Of a stretch of DNA of 64,000 bases, positions 51,901 through 63,073 are shown in pieces. How positions within the stretch are numbered: position 1 is the stretch's first letter; every line of letters starts with the position of its first letter. Position numbers and translations under genes: made by a program. The notes beneath the pieces were generated by a model. It did no database searches, was not told the DNA's origin, and saw only the letters and a program-made list of their open reading frames with translations. This DNA comes from Anseranas semipalmata (lineage: Eukaryota; Chordata; Aves; Anseriformes; Anseranatidae), in the NCBI GenBank assembly GCA_013399115.1, contig VXAA01001244.1, forward strand, positions 1,087,862-1,151,861. The letters are read 5' to 3'.

Positions 51901-52097
51901 CCAGTTTCATGACAGCACATTACCTCAGTTTTATGCTTTTAACTGGCTTCACAGTGACTACAAACTTCAGAAAACAAAGAACTGTGTCACAATGAAATAC
52001 TCTCTACTAGTAATTACAGTGTAATATTACTGTGTAATATTGTGGCATACTTTGTTCTTCCTGTATCAACCATCTAGTTCTTCTGTTTTCATCTTTG
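48986..52097. other. Unique non-coding sequence, no gene seen
   Basis: AT-rich, with a 23-base poly-A at 49626-49648. C6 runs lie at 50261-50266 and 50278-50283, and a GC-richer patch at about 50440-50700 holds only chance frames (73 codons on each strand). A 13-bp unit ending GTGTAATATT is duplicated in tandem at 52016-52041. Confidence 0.55.
52016..52041 (+). repeat. 13-bp tandem duplication
   Basis: ACAGTGTAATATT (52016-52028) is followed directly by ACTGTGTAATATT (52029-52041), with one mismatch. Confidence 0.95.
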
Positions 52098-52538
52098 TTA
52101 CACACAAAAATAAGAAGCTAAGGTGTTCCTTCTTAGAAGCCACACTAGCATGCTTTTGTTATTAAATCTATTTACATGCTGTCCTGGAACTGACACCAGG
52201 AACAACTGAGGAATTTCCATACAAGCCACAGCGATTCCTATGGCAAATACACCTGCTTGATTTAATCCATGGAATATTTTTCTTCCATTGATCCTGGCAA
52301 AGCTTGTCTTTGTGGATGTATTTGCTTTGTTGATGGAATTTACTAGTCTTGTGACTAAGAAAGGGACCATACAAGTCATAAGTAAATAGACTGAGACTGA
52401 ATCACAGATCCTGATCACCATCTCTGCATGTCCTGGGCAGAGGTGCCCTCTTCTGTATGGTCTAAGTGTACATGAATATCCCCTAAGCTGGCAGAGAACT
52501 ACTCGGGTATAAGCATCTCTGAGAAGCAATGAATTCAA
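52098..52538 (-). other. 146-codon open frame with two hydrophobic segments, not called as a gene
   Basis: The ATG is at 52538 and the stop at 52098. The translation has two hydrophobic stretches (around residues 47-66, VSVYLLMTCMVPFLVTRLV, and about 96-118, GVFAIGIAVACMEIPQLF), separated by a polar, basic linker. That pattern is membrane-protein-like, but I recognise no family. No ortholog, splice sites or promoter can be shown from the window. A retropseudogene or transposon relic is possible, and chance is the default explanation at this length. Confidence 0.3.
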
Positions 52539-52590
52539 GTTTGGTATTGCAGTAAAGGTATTAACAAAATCAAGTTTGGTCTTGCAATAA
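52535..52590 (+). repeat. 21-bp direct repeat, 35-bp period
   Basis: TCAAGTTTGGTATTGCAGTA followed by A (52535-52555) recurs at 52570-52590 as TCAAGTTTGGTCTTGCAATA followed by A, with two mismatches. The 14 bp between the copies are not repeated. Confidence 0.9.
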
Positions 52591-53931
52591 TGCAGATACC
52601 CATATTTTGGTTAGGTGTAGCAACTGAAAACACAATACATAGTATTCCCTGTCGAAGTCTAAAAGGAAGCATCTGTTTTGCTTTTTCTTTTAAAAAACAC
52701 TAAGCGTAATGGGATCAGTCCCTTCATTAGCCTTTAAACGCTGGAATGCTAAACAGAACTGGTAGTGAATAAGAACAGCAGTTTCTTCATGCACATGGTG
52801 GGCTTACAGTTGTGAAACATCTTTCTCATTATTAATAATTAAATCTTGCTCAGCCAAGCTTAGACTATTAAAATGCTTGACATTCAAGCTCCATAACACT
52901 ATTGCATGGTAATTACCTGGAACAAGCATTCCGAGGGCTACTACTCTACCCAACAGAGAAAGAAGGTGAGTTAGATAATGTCAAGTGAAAAGCTGAGAGA
53001 GGCACAAAGTAATGGAAAGCTGTTAAGAGTGGTGTGCTAGTGATGCAAAGTTTTAGCATTTCCTAGGTCACAAAGAACAGCAGGAAACAAAGCAAAGCTT
53101 GACCATGGCTACAGAGCAAACCTTTTGAGAGCCCAGACTCGAGCAAGCTCATCAATGACCGACTGATTTTTGCTGAACTCTGTATTTCACAGACCCCAAA
53201 GGTCACACATCCGTAAGCCTGGAGAGCACCAAGACCCAGAACCCAAATGGATGACCTATCTGCCATCAGCAGAGACATCAAGCAACTTGTAGACTGCGTC
53301 CTTGGGACACAAGGAAAATAGAAGGCAAAACTGAATCCCAGGAACAGAAAACAAGGCAGATGACAGATCATCCTGACAAATACTTCATTATTGTGTGCAA
53401 CAGATTGAAATAAATTTAGATACACTGTTAGTCACTGTCAAACAAACATGCCCTATTAGAAAGCCTGGAATTTCGTTGAGCAGCAGCCAAACAAAAAACA
53501 CATCCCCCCCCCCACATAAAATAACTTAACAATACCGGAATGTTTTAAAAATAATCTGTAAGCTACCCCCCAACATTTAAGATACATTTTTAGTAATCAG
53601 CCAAAGAAATCCTGACTTCAACACACATCACTTAATTCAACTTATAGCAACAGCTGTGTACTTATGTATTAGGAAATAAGAGCTACCATGTTTGTCCTAA
53701 TGTTATAATACATTTTAGCAAAGAAGCTTGGTGGAGTAGAAAAGAATTTGGGGGATCTATCTTCTGCAATGATGGGATTTTTAGCAGGATTTTTATCCAG
53801 TAGGAATAATAAAAGCATCACTTTTAGTTGTACTGGATTTTTTCAGTTCTGACATGAGAATGAAGCTTGTTGCTCCATTAGTACAGCATCAAGCACTCAA
53901 GCTTCCTGTTTTTCCTAACTCTTTATAATAA
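52591..53931. other. Unique non-coding sequence, no gene seen
   Basis: The open frame at 53063-53425 (minus, 120 codons) is Leu/Ser/Cys-rich without a recognised domain. A C10 run lies at 53504-53513. Confidence 0.55.
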
Positions 53932-54000
53932 AGAGGGAAGATGTGGATAGAGGAATTACTTTGCCCAAGGGATTTTAAAAAAAGGCTTTGATCCCAGGTC
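53932..54000 (-). repeat. Possible MIR-type SINE fragment
   Basis: The plus strand has GAGGGAAGATGTGGATAGAG, then GAATTACTTTGCCCAAGGGA, then GGCTTTGATCCCAGGTC. This follows the reverse complement of MIR (GAGGAAACTGAGGCACAGAG, then TTAAGTGACTTGCCCAAGGT, then a GGATTCGAACCCAGGTC-like box). The TTGCCCAAGG and ATCCCAGGTC words at the right spacing are the best evidence. A weaker match may extend left to about 53888. Confidence 0.42.
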
Positions 54001-55085
54001 AAAAACAAAACAAACACCTATACACACAAAAAGCCACAAACAATGATTCTTTTCATGCAGTCCACAGCATTTGTGGAAGCCAGTAGGGCCCCCACGGAGT
54101 TTAACAGCCTGTTCAAAAAGCAGCACAAAACTTTGTTCTACCTTTCAAGTGAAGTAAAACTCTCAAATGATGCAAGAGACCTTTTGCGATAATCCTGTTC
54201 TTTTCTCCCCTAGGAAACCAGTAGGAGATGCCCAGTTTCCTCACATATTTGCTTTCTCCAGGTGCTTCCCTTTATATCCCAAAGCTCTGTTCTCCTGCCA
54301 GCAGCCCTTCAAAATAGGCAGGGACACCTATGACAGTTCCCATACTCACTGGTGGGCAGCTCATGGTCTGGCCTTAGTTAACTGCTCTTAATCACAGATG
54401 GCATTTTCTTCTCCCCATACTTCTTTCCTCTTGATGCCTTTTGCAACAAACAACGATTTTTGACATCCTGCTTCATCTTCCCTAAATTTGATTTACAGGT
54501 CTAAGATTTGAGAGATGGCAGGACTTCAAAACATGAATGCAGAAAGAATGGGCTTATTGGTCCAACAAAAGTAATTAAGTGGTAACAGGGCTTTTTTTTT
54601 TTTTTTGCCTTTTTTTTTTTAAAGTTTTTCTTAAAACTGGCATTGCCCCAGATAAGTTAATACCATATTAAAAAAGTAATCTAGAATTTTCTGCTATTAA
54701 ATTCCCACCTTTCATTTACAGACTCATTGCACTCAAAAGGACCAGTATTGCAAGAATCCAAAAGCTCCACAGTACTAAGAACCCAATTTTGTAGAAACAT
54801 TATCCACAGAAGCTATTACTGAGGCATCTCATGGGAGCAGAGTGAATAAGAGCTATTGCTCTACATGTTGGGGTACTTCTGGTTAAGAGTTATAGCACAG
54901 CTATGTTGAAGGGTAAAGCCTGACAGAACAATAAAGCAAAATTAGTCCATTATCTCCAGTAAAGAAGTCTCTAACTTTGCTCAGGTTTTTATTCAATTCT
55001 GAAAGAGACAGCGGGTGACTAACAAAAAACCATCTAAACTGGTATTGTCATCAACAGCCTTAGATTTACACAGTCATTTTCATCT
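54001..55085. other. Unique non-coding sequence, no gene seen
   Basis: AT-rich sequence with two adjacent poly-T runs (54592-54606 and 54610-54620). No open frame exceeds 74 codons. Confidence 0.55.
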
Positions 55086-55165
55086 TCAAAGCACTTCATG
55101 CACATTAAAGCAGTTAATCCTCACAGCACTCTTGCTAACAAAGATCATTACATCATCTGCTTCTC
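55086..55165 (-). repeat. Probable MIR-type SINE fragment, 3' part
   Basis: The plus strand reads CAAAGCACTTCATGCACATT, then AAAGCAGTTAATCCTCACAG, then CACTCTTGC. This matches the reverse complement of the MIR 3' region (a GCGCTTTACATGTATTAACT-like segment, then CATTTAATCCTCACAACAAC, then CCT). The TTAATCCTCACA word sits at the expected distance from the AAAGCACTT word. After about 55135 the match fades. This is the best of the three MIR-like relics here. Confidence 0.5.
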
Positions 55166-55930
55166 CCCTAAGAGAGCAGCGAGGGTTTTTCCACAGACTC
55201 ACCTGCGGACTGGCTCGACACTGACCTCATCTACGGCCCCAGAGGTGCCACGTGGCAGCGTGACCCCATGGCCGTGCTGCCCCCCATGTCGCAGCTGGTG
55301 GCACAGCCTCGCCCCAGCCCACACCATGCCTAAGAGAAGGCCCACTCCTCAAGTACTTGATCTACAGCACCTAACATACTAATGGCAGAGAAAAGCCACC
55401 CTGCACATCCAGTAAGTTTGCACTGACAGAATTAATGTTGGTGTTAGCAAGATCAGAGAAGAATTACACCCCCACCTGCCAGAAAGCTCCCTGAGCTCTA
55501 TTCTCACTGCACTTGGCTCAGAGTTGGCAGCAAGGGAGGGATACGTGGAGGGCAAGATTGAACTCGCACCTCGGGGACTGTACCTGCTCCGTGCAGATCG
55601 CTGTGCTAAACAATTACTGCGAACTGCACCCGCACCGAGCCTCCTCCAGAGCAGCCCTCGCGTGGAGCTGCGGTGGTGCTTCCTGCCACACAAGCCCCTG
55701 CGGCCTGTGGGCACTGACCCAGGGGTGGGTTACCTGCTGTCTGTACACACACCTGGGCTGCCTTGCAAAATAAGCTTTTTGCTTTCTTCCCCGCCTCTCC
55801 AGACACAGACTATGCCAGAGAAAATTCTGTTCCCAGTTTGGGATCAGAGCTCACAGGCCACATTACACCAGTGTCCACAGCTTGGTGTTCATGACAGGTT
55901 GTATGTTCTTACCCCTGCAAAGCCTTGAGC
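55166..55930. other. GC-rich islet with overlapping chance frames
   Basis: Two GC-rich blocks (about 55180-55345 and 55550-55745) contain more CpG than the surrounding DNA. Open frames overlap on both strands: 55524-55928 plus (134 codons), 55513-55773 plus (86), 55379-55714 minus (111) and 55606-55806 minus (66). No single frame stands out and none shows a domain. The density of overlapping frames is what a stop-poor GC-rich stretch gives by chance. It could be a small unmethylated or regulatory islet, but I see no specific promoter motif. Confidence 0.45.
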
Positions 55931-58477
55931 CCTGCTCCTGTTTTTAGCAGCATCTTTTTGTGCATGATCGAGCTAGCCTTGCATCAAGCTTTGCTAGTTT
56001 TTTGGTTAAATGCATGGCTCAAAAACCAAGTGTCCAAAGTCTGTGTCAAAGGGAACGGGCTATGCCCCGGCACCCAGGACAGTACAGCTTCACCTCCGTA
56101 CAAGCATCTTGTAGGGTCTGTTCAGCTAAAGTGCACATGGAGCATTACTAGTGTGATGTGCCATATCATCTTTGTCAGAAACATTCCTTTCCAGTACATC
56201 ATGTTTGGGAACAGCTGTCAGTACCTAGAGACCACAGCATTGATACAGGCCTTAAGCTGGCAAAGTGGGGCAGGATAATCAGGCTTGCAGTTATTCAGAA
56301 GTTTCAGAGGCTTTAAAGTCACATTACAACCCAAGTTAAAGTGATTTTCCTCTCTCTTCCACAGCTTCTGTTAGGCCAAAACCCCACCCTGTCTGCAGGA
56401 AGAGATGTTGACATACACACAAAGCACCTCCCAAGACCTACCAAGGGTCATTGTCTAAAAAGCAGAGCTCTCCCTTGGATGTGAAGCTGTATTTGAGACC
56501 ACTGCCTCCAAACCAAACATTTCAAGCTCAAACAGGTATTTGGGGATGAAGTTTGACTGCCAGAAAAATTCTGACCAGGACTCCTCAGGACAAAGGCAGC
56601 TACTCACTCATTTCTCCTTTCCTGCCCATTCACCTTCATTCTCCCCACTTCCTTTAATTGTTTTCAGCACTGGGGACAGGAGTGGAGCAGCATCTCAGGG
56701 CTGATTCTTTCCGTCCCTTTTGCTCTGCGTAACCAATAGCAACTCCAGGACCTTACTAGACTGAAATAATAATTAACTCAAGGAACTGGAGCACCAAACA
56801 AAGAAGCAGGATGGAAGAATGTTTAACACTGTATGCATCTCAAGACAAACATTGATTTTTCAGGCTTCACCTCCACGGCATTTCTAACTGCAAAGAAGTA
56901 ACTTCATTAGGATGAGACATTGATCTAACCGTGCGAGTAAGACGTCACTGTCACGAATTCTGCTGGCTGAGCCACCTTGGTGTAAAAGCTTATTTTAAAG
57001 CTCTGTATTCAGAGGGCAGTCAATACACTGCTTTGCTTCTATAATTTCACTGTGCTTGTGTATTTGAGACAAAAGTTTAAACCTGAAAGAGTCACAGTGT
57101 GCTGCAGGTGACTAACCCTTTCTGAATCCAGTCCGATCTCTGTACTTGATGAACGGGCAAAGGTTTGCAGAAGACAATATGCCAGATGGAGATCATCCAT
57201 TCCTTAAGCTACAAAGGCCTGAGATTTATTACCTTGCAGTAGCACAAATAAAGAAATAAAATACTATCATCAAATTCTGTGTATGGTGATTGAAACCAAA
57301 GGAAAGTGATGAATATGAGTAAGGGTACGCAAGAGACAGGATACTAGAGAGAAAAACCATGACACTGATTACGCTAGCAAATTTCTTCTCAGGTTTTCCG
57401 CTATTTCACACTTCACTAGATCCAGGTTCACAATGGAATTTGATCTTTAATAACACATCTGTGGAGGAAGGCTGCTTCTTGTTAAAACTTGTGATATGCT
57501 ATTCTGTTGTCCACTGTGTATCTGCATGTCCTATATTTTTGGCAGTATTCAAAGGTCTTATCTATGATACCAAAGCTGCCTGTTCAAGTCTGATAAGAAA
57601 TTTACTTTGCTGTGGAAGAAAAATTTTTAAAGGAAAGAGATAAAACTTGTGGGTTTCTATTTTTTTTTTTCCCACTGGAGAGTATTAAGCAGGAGAAGAA
57701 AGTCTCTTCAACACTAAGAATTGCCTCACTTTAAACATACCTTTCCACTAATGTTCTATTAAAAAAAAGATGCAAAGTGTTTGCTCTCAGCTCTTAACCA
57801 CTTTAAAAGAACAACAATAACAAACTCTTGCTCTAATTCCTCACCTCCCCTTTCCTCAGTAAGCATGCTTTTATTGCTTGTTTGTTAAACTCTCCCATTT
57901 GAGGCTAGCATCATTTTCTTGGGGTGTACTTACATCATACAGGTGAATGGGCCAGGCTGGGAAAGGGACTTGCAATCAAAATCTTGCCAGCAGTTCCATC
58001 TCTACCAAGTGATGGATATAGCTATCAGACATTGCCCCAGTTTAGGCACTACACTAATTGCAGTAATATGGTTGGGAAAGCCACACGCCAGCCTAACTAT
58101 AAGCACAGTATATACCAGGAAGTTAAAGACACTAAAACAAGGTAAGAAAAAAAAGTTTCCCCCCTTATAATAGTTTTTCCTTAATAAAAAAAAAAAACAA
58201 TAACCACGTTATTGACCATTAGAAAAGTCTTCTAAAGAACTCTATTTGGCTTATGTGTACTAGAAACCAAAACCAAATCTGTTTTAGTAAGAACTTCCAT
58301 TCAAAAACTAAAATTTTGTTTTGGTTAAAGTGTTCACAATTCACTTCATGCTTCAGTGACTGTACTCACTGAAACTCTTTTTGAATGGGGAAAAAAAAAA
58401 AAAAAGAGTAACTGGATCTTGGTATTGCCCTTTTAAATGAAGGAAGAAAATGGGAAGGGACAACATAGTATTTCTTT
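55931..58477. other. Unique non-coding sequence, no gene seen
   Basis: AT-rich to neutral composition. The open frames at 55925-56278 (plus, 117 codons) and 57359-57643 (plus, 94 codons) have no recognised domain. Poly-A runs lie at about 58188-58198 and 58390-58404. Confidence 0.55.
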
Positions 58478-58498
58478 CCCCCCCCCACCCCCATCCCC
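58478..58498 (-). repeat. C-rich tract, G-quadruplex motif on the minus strand
   Basis: The plus strand reads C9-A-C5-AT-C4. The minus strand thus has G4-AT-G5-T-G9, enough for four G3 blocks with one- to three-base loops. Confidence 0.9.
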
Positions 58499-61400
58499 TC
58501 AGATGTTCCCATAAGGAACACACATTTTTCCAACTAACAATAATAAAAAACTTTATATGAATTAAAGAACTTGCTGTAAACTCAGCTAACTTCCCACACA
58601 TACCAATCCTTTGGGAATTCTAATAATCACTGGTGTAGCCTTATATAAGGGTTTATCTGATTAAGAAGGCATACTCCAGAAAGAAAAGCAGTTAACTTCG
58701 GTTTGGACTGTAATACCTGCAATGATTAATGTCTTATTTTGACTGTTCAGGAAGACTTACACTGCGAAACATGTAATTACGAGTTTAGTTCCATCTAAAC
58801 TAATGCCCCTCTCCAGACTCCCTGTGCTATCCAATTTGTTTCCCTTGCAGCTTTTGTTTCCTTCTCAAATATCCAAATTAATCATCTTCCTTCAACTGGA
58901 TTTTAAAAACATTATGAAGATCACCACAAAGCAAAACCTGAGAAACCTGTTGGCATTTCATTTTCAAGATTTATACAACAAACATCAGCACAGTGAATCC
59001 GCTCTAAACTTTGTGAAACAGAATGTACAAAATACGCAACAAAACAGAATCACTGTAAACACTTACGAAAATATTTTTCAAGAAGATGCAGAGTAGCTGT
59101 TTTACCTACATTCATTAAGCTCCCTCAATTTATGACAATTGGAGAACAAGTTAAAAACGCATACAGCATAAAGTGAAATCAGCTATGACCCCACATGATC
59201 TACAAAGAACTATTATTTTAGTTAGCATATCCAACAAAAGAATATTCTTGAAAAAAAAAAAAAACTTTCATTAAGTCAAGGTGAAACATCAGTTTTAAAT
59301 TAATATGGATTTTTGCCTTCCAACTGCACCTGCTTACAACAGAACACAATTATAAGATTAATCTCATTACTTACCAATAAAAGCGCTATTAACAGAAAAA
59401 ACAGGCAGAGAAGTTGTGTGTGTGTATTCTTTTTAACCACGCACGGTTGAAAGATTAATGAATTTTGCTTTTTTTCCTTCTGATTTTTTTATTAGGTTTT
59501 TTGTTTATTTTTAGCAGCCCAAGCAGCCATGTATGTTTTCTGGAGGGCAAAGTACGTTTGTTGCAAAGGATGGTTGAAGCTGAGGAGTATCTAAGCATAC
59601 CTGCTGAGCAGTAACATTATCCACACATCAGGAAGAAATGTAGTATTCAGGGCATTAAAGCTTTCTCAACGTCGAAGATGCAGTGGATTGAAGGGATATC
59701 AAAATTAGCCTCTTACCTATGGGTCAGGTCTAAGGCACTTTGGCAGCACAATTTGGGAAACACACACTGCTGTTTCTTGGTGGAGAGACAGAGACTTCCT
59801 GTCTCCCATGCAGCCCATCTGGCATCTTCCACAAGCACCGAATTCACTTATCCAACACAAACAAGTGAATAAGCCCTGTGTGTTTAATACTTCACAGAAT
59901 TTTATTTTAAAGGGAACTGAAAAAATAGGAAGGAAGGAATCAGTCTATTTATATAACAGACTGCACACTGTTCTTCTTGGTTAGGGCTAATTTCATGCAC
60001 TGATATTATTTGCATGCTTTGCTGATTGGCAATAGAAGAGAGACTAACTCATACAAATTGAAACTACATAAATGAATATGGGTATTTATCTCCATAAACC
60101 ACTAAAGTTTTTTCTGCTTTATTCAGATGAACACTATTATTCTGGCAGTCACACCTCAGTGCCTGAATAGCATAATTTGGGAAGGAATACACATGCATCT
60201 TGGTCATCAAGCCAGGATTCCTTTGAAGAAAGAAAGGCTAGATTATTTTTCTCTTTTCTTTGAGCAATAAGCAAGTGAACTGTGAATTCAGCTCCAGAAA
60301 TAAACCTTGCAAATATATGAGGTCATCTAGTTTGAGGATGCGTTCAGATATAGGTGTACAACAGCTCCAGACTAATGCTTCAATTCCTCTCTCATTCAGT
60401 GTTTAGTAGTGTTGAGACAACACTGGATCATTAAAGGCCTATTTCTGAATGCCATATGAGAGCTGTATTGCAAGATCAAGGAACAAATTATTTAAGTCCC
60501 AATTATTTAAACCAGGTTGCTGTATAAGAATCCTCACTTCTTTCAGCCTTGTGACTTTTGAGAAAGGCTTGGAATATGATTCCTAAGGGCTGCAGAGCAG
60601 AGAACAAGTATAAGAATACAAGAAATTTCTTTTTATGTTAAAAGACCTTAATCATGACATCTTTAAATTTGGGGAGTTGTCACAATTACTGGAGGTGGGC
60701 TTCACTACAATTACAGTAGCAAATTATAGAGACAGTCTCTCCACCCACCAGACAATCTCCTGGCAGGATGAGCTCCTATCTACAATTATGTCCTGCAAGC
60801 ATAGTGTAACAGCTAGTGGCTTTGGGGGAGCACAGCAGTGCTTACACAAATTCATTCACTTTCAGTGAAACAACACAGGCAATTCATAGCTAGACATCCA
60901 TCTCTTAGCCTTTGTTGAGAGGTTGTGGACCTTTACAGGATATGATAATCCTTCAGGATAACAGATTCTTTAGTAACCATACTGTAAGCACTCCAGGGCC
61001 TCTCAGCAGGACTCAATGCTCAGAGGTAGGCGATTAATAGACACATATTATGGCTTTACAAGTTTTCCTAAATCAGAACATACTATTTTGTCATGGGGAT
61101 GTTCCATGTTGTTTCGAACAAACTGCTTATTAACAGATACTGAAAGTGGTCCTATCCTAGCTATTCCTGGTGGTCCATCTGGTCAATGAACATCATGAAG
61201 CAGGAAAATCCAAATTATTATGCTCTTAAAAGTTTAATCAAGGATAGCAGTCTGGTTGTGTAGGGAAAAAAATACAAATATGAAAGCTACAAAATAAAGA
61301 TACCACAAAAAGAACAAACATACACAAAACTGTATATTGAGCTTCCACAGAAATTACTGTTTTGGCTTAGGTTAGCAATATTCTTGTCATACACTGTACA

Positions 61401-63053
61401 AAAGTCAGTTTAACTGCTGTAGTTGGCAAGTTTGAGGCAGTTTCATGGGTACCAGAATACATTCCTTCTGTATTATTACTAGATCAGTGATTTATAGCTT
61501 ATTTCTTTGTACCAATTTATCATTTCCTTTCCAACTTAATCCACGTGGTCTGAAAAAAAATCACCATCATTAAGTAATACTTAAACTTCTAAGGAAGAAC
61601 ATTCAGAAACTTATAAGAGGGTGGAGGAGCTTAGGCTGGTATTTATAATGCAATGCAGGGTCAAATGATATTTTAGTCACTCTCCTTTAGCAAGCATGCA
61701 GTTTACTGACAAAAAACACTGGGACTAACATATTCATGGCAAATACATCTATGTCATCTACAGTCCATTTCCCATGGTATAGAAAACAAAATAGATCTAA
61801 GCATTATGCGAATTCTATCATTTAAGAAAAAAAGCTATGTTGAATTCAATACTCCCAAAATCATTGAAAGCTGAAATAGTCCATTTGGAGACCCCGCCTC
61901 ATTGCAGGGTTCGGTCTTCCAGGTTTCCAGTGCTCTTTTCACAAGCTTCTCTTCTGCAAGTTTGCAGTGGGGCTGCCTTGCCCTCCTCACATCCCCAAGG
62001 CCTCAAAGAGCACATGCTGAACATGCCTCACGTGTTATTTATATCAGCTGTATGAAACCTGCTGATAGTTCAGAGCTGGGCACATGACAGAAGTCAAAAA
62101 TCCAAGGTAGCAGGCACAGCATGACACCAACAGCATTCCTGGTTTGCTGTTTAACTGGGCCAGGATATGCAATCTCTGGCTGAGCCCCAGCCCTCCTAGA
62201 GCCTGTGGCAAGAGGCCAGGCAGCTTTGACAGGGTCAGACTCACACCCCATGTGCTGGGCCATCTGTGAAATGGGCTCTTACCACTTGGTTCCTAGAATT
62301 TCCCTCTTATTTCCATCTAGATTATGACTTTCAAAAGAGCTTTAAGGAGCTGCAGCTCTAAATCCCAGTCAGATTTCACAGCCAGTTGGCCACGTCTAAC
62401 CTTTAAATCTCCTTAGAAATCCCAGGCTGCATTTCATTTTTACTTTGTTTCCACAGCTCCACTTTGTTCACTGTTACTCAACCATCCTCTGCTAGCGTTT
62501 CTGATCTTACACAGCCACCTGAATGGGGCTGGTGAGAAATCAGGGCGAGCACAGCCCAAGGTTAAGCACACGGGGCCTTGAGCAGCTGGCGCATGGTGGT
62601 ACCTGGAAGGCACTCACACACAGGGAGGCTGGTGGAAGCACCAGGATCACGGTAAGCAGCAAGTGCTTCCCTTTAAATGAGACTCAAAGTGTAGTAAGGC
62701 ACCACAGCATGACAATACTGTTCATCACCTACCATTGGCCGAAACACCAGTTTTAAAGGGCTGCAGCACGCAGGTTCGCTGACTGAGCCATTCCAGAGAC
62801 AAATGCTTCACAGCCCATATCCTGATGTTTCAAGCTGTCCACTTCCCCCAACAAAAGCTCTTTGCCTTTGAGAAGCAGAGGCTTCGGGACAGCACAGGCA
62901 CTGCCTGTCTGGACCCAGACCAAGCCACCGCCAGCAGCTCCCCCAGGTAGGCCGCAGATGCTCTCAGCTTCCCAGTGACAAGCAGCGCCAGCACAGGCCT
63001 TGGTGCCACTGGCATGGCCTGGCCCCTCAGACGTTCTTCTGTGCCCTCACCCC
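58499..63053. other. Unique non-coding sequence, no gene seen
   Basis: AT-rich until about 61850, then progressively GC-richer (61890-62260 and 62510-63053). The open frames at 58803-59096 (plus, 97 codons) and 62830-63069 (minus, 79 codons) are unrecognised. The word AATTATTTAA occurs twice at 60486 and 60501 with a 15-bp period. No repeat family is recognised. Confidence 0.55.
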
Positions 63054-63073
63054 ACGCGCGCGCACACACACAC
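63054..63073. repeat. CG/CA alternating purine-pyrimidine tract
   Basis: A 20-base run that strictly alternates purine and pyrimidine: ACGCGCGCGC, then ACACACACAC. The CGCGCGCG core is one of the densest CpG clusters in the window and is favourable for Z-DNA. Confidence 0.93.
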
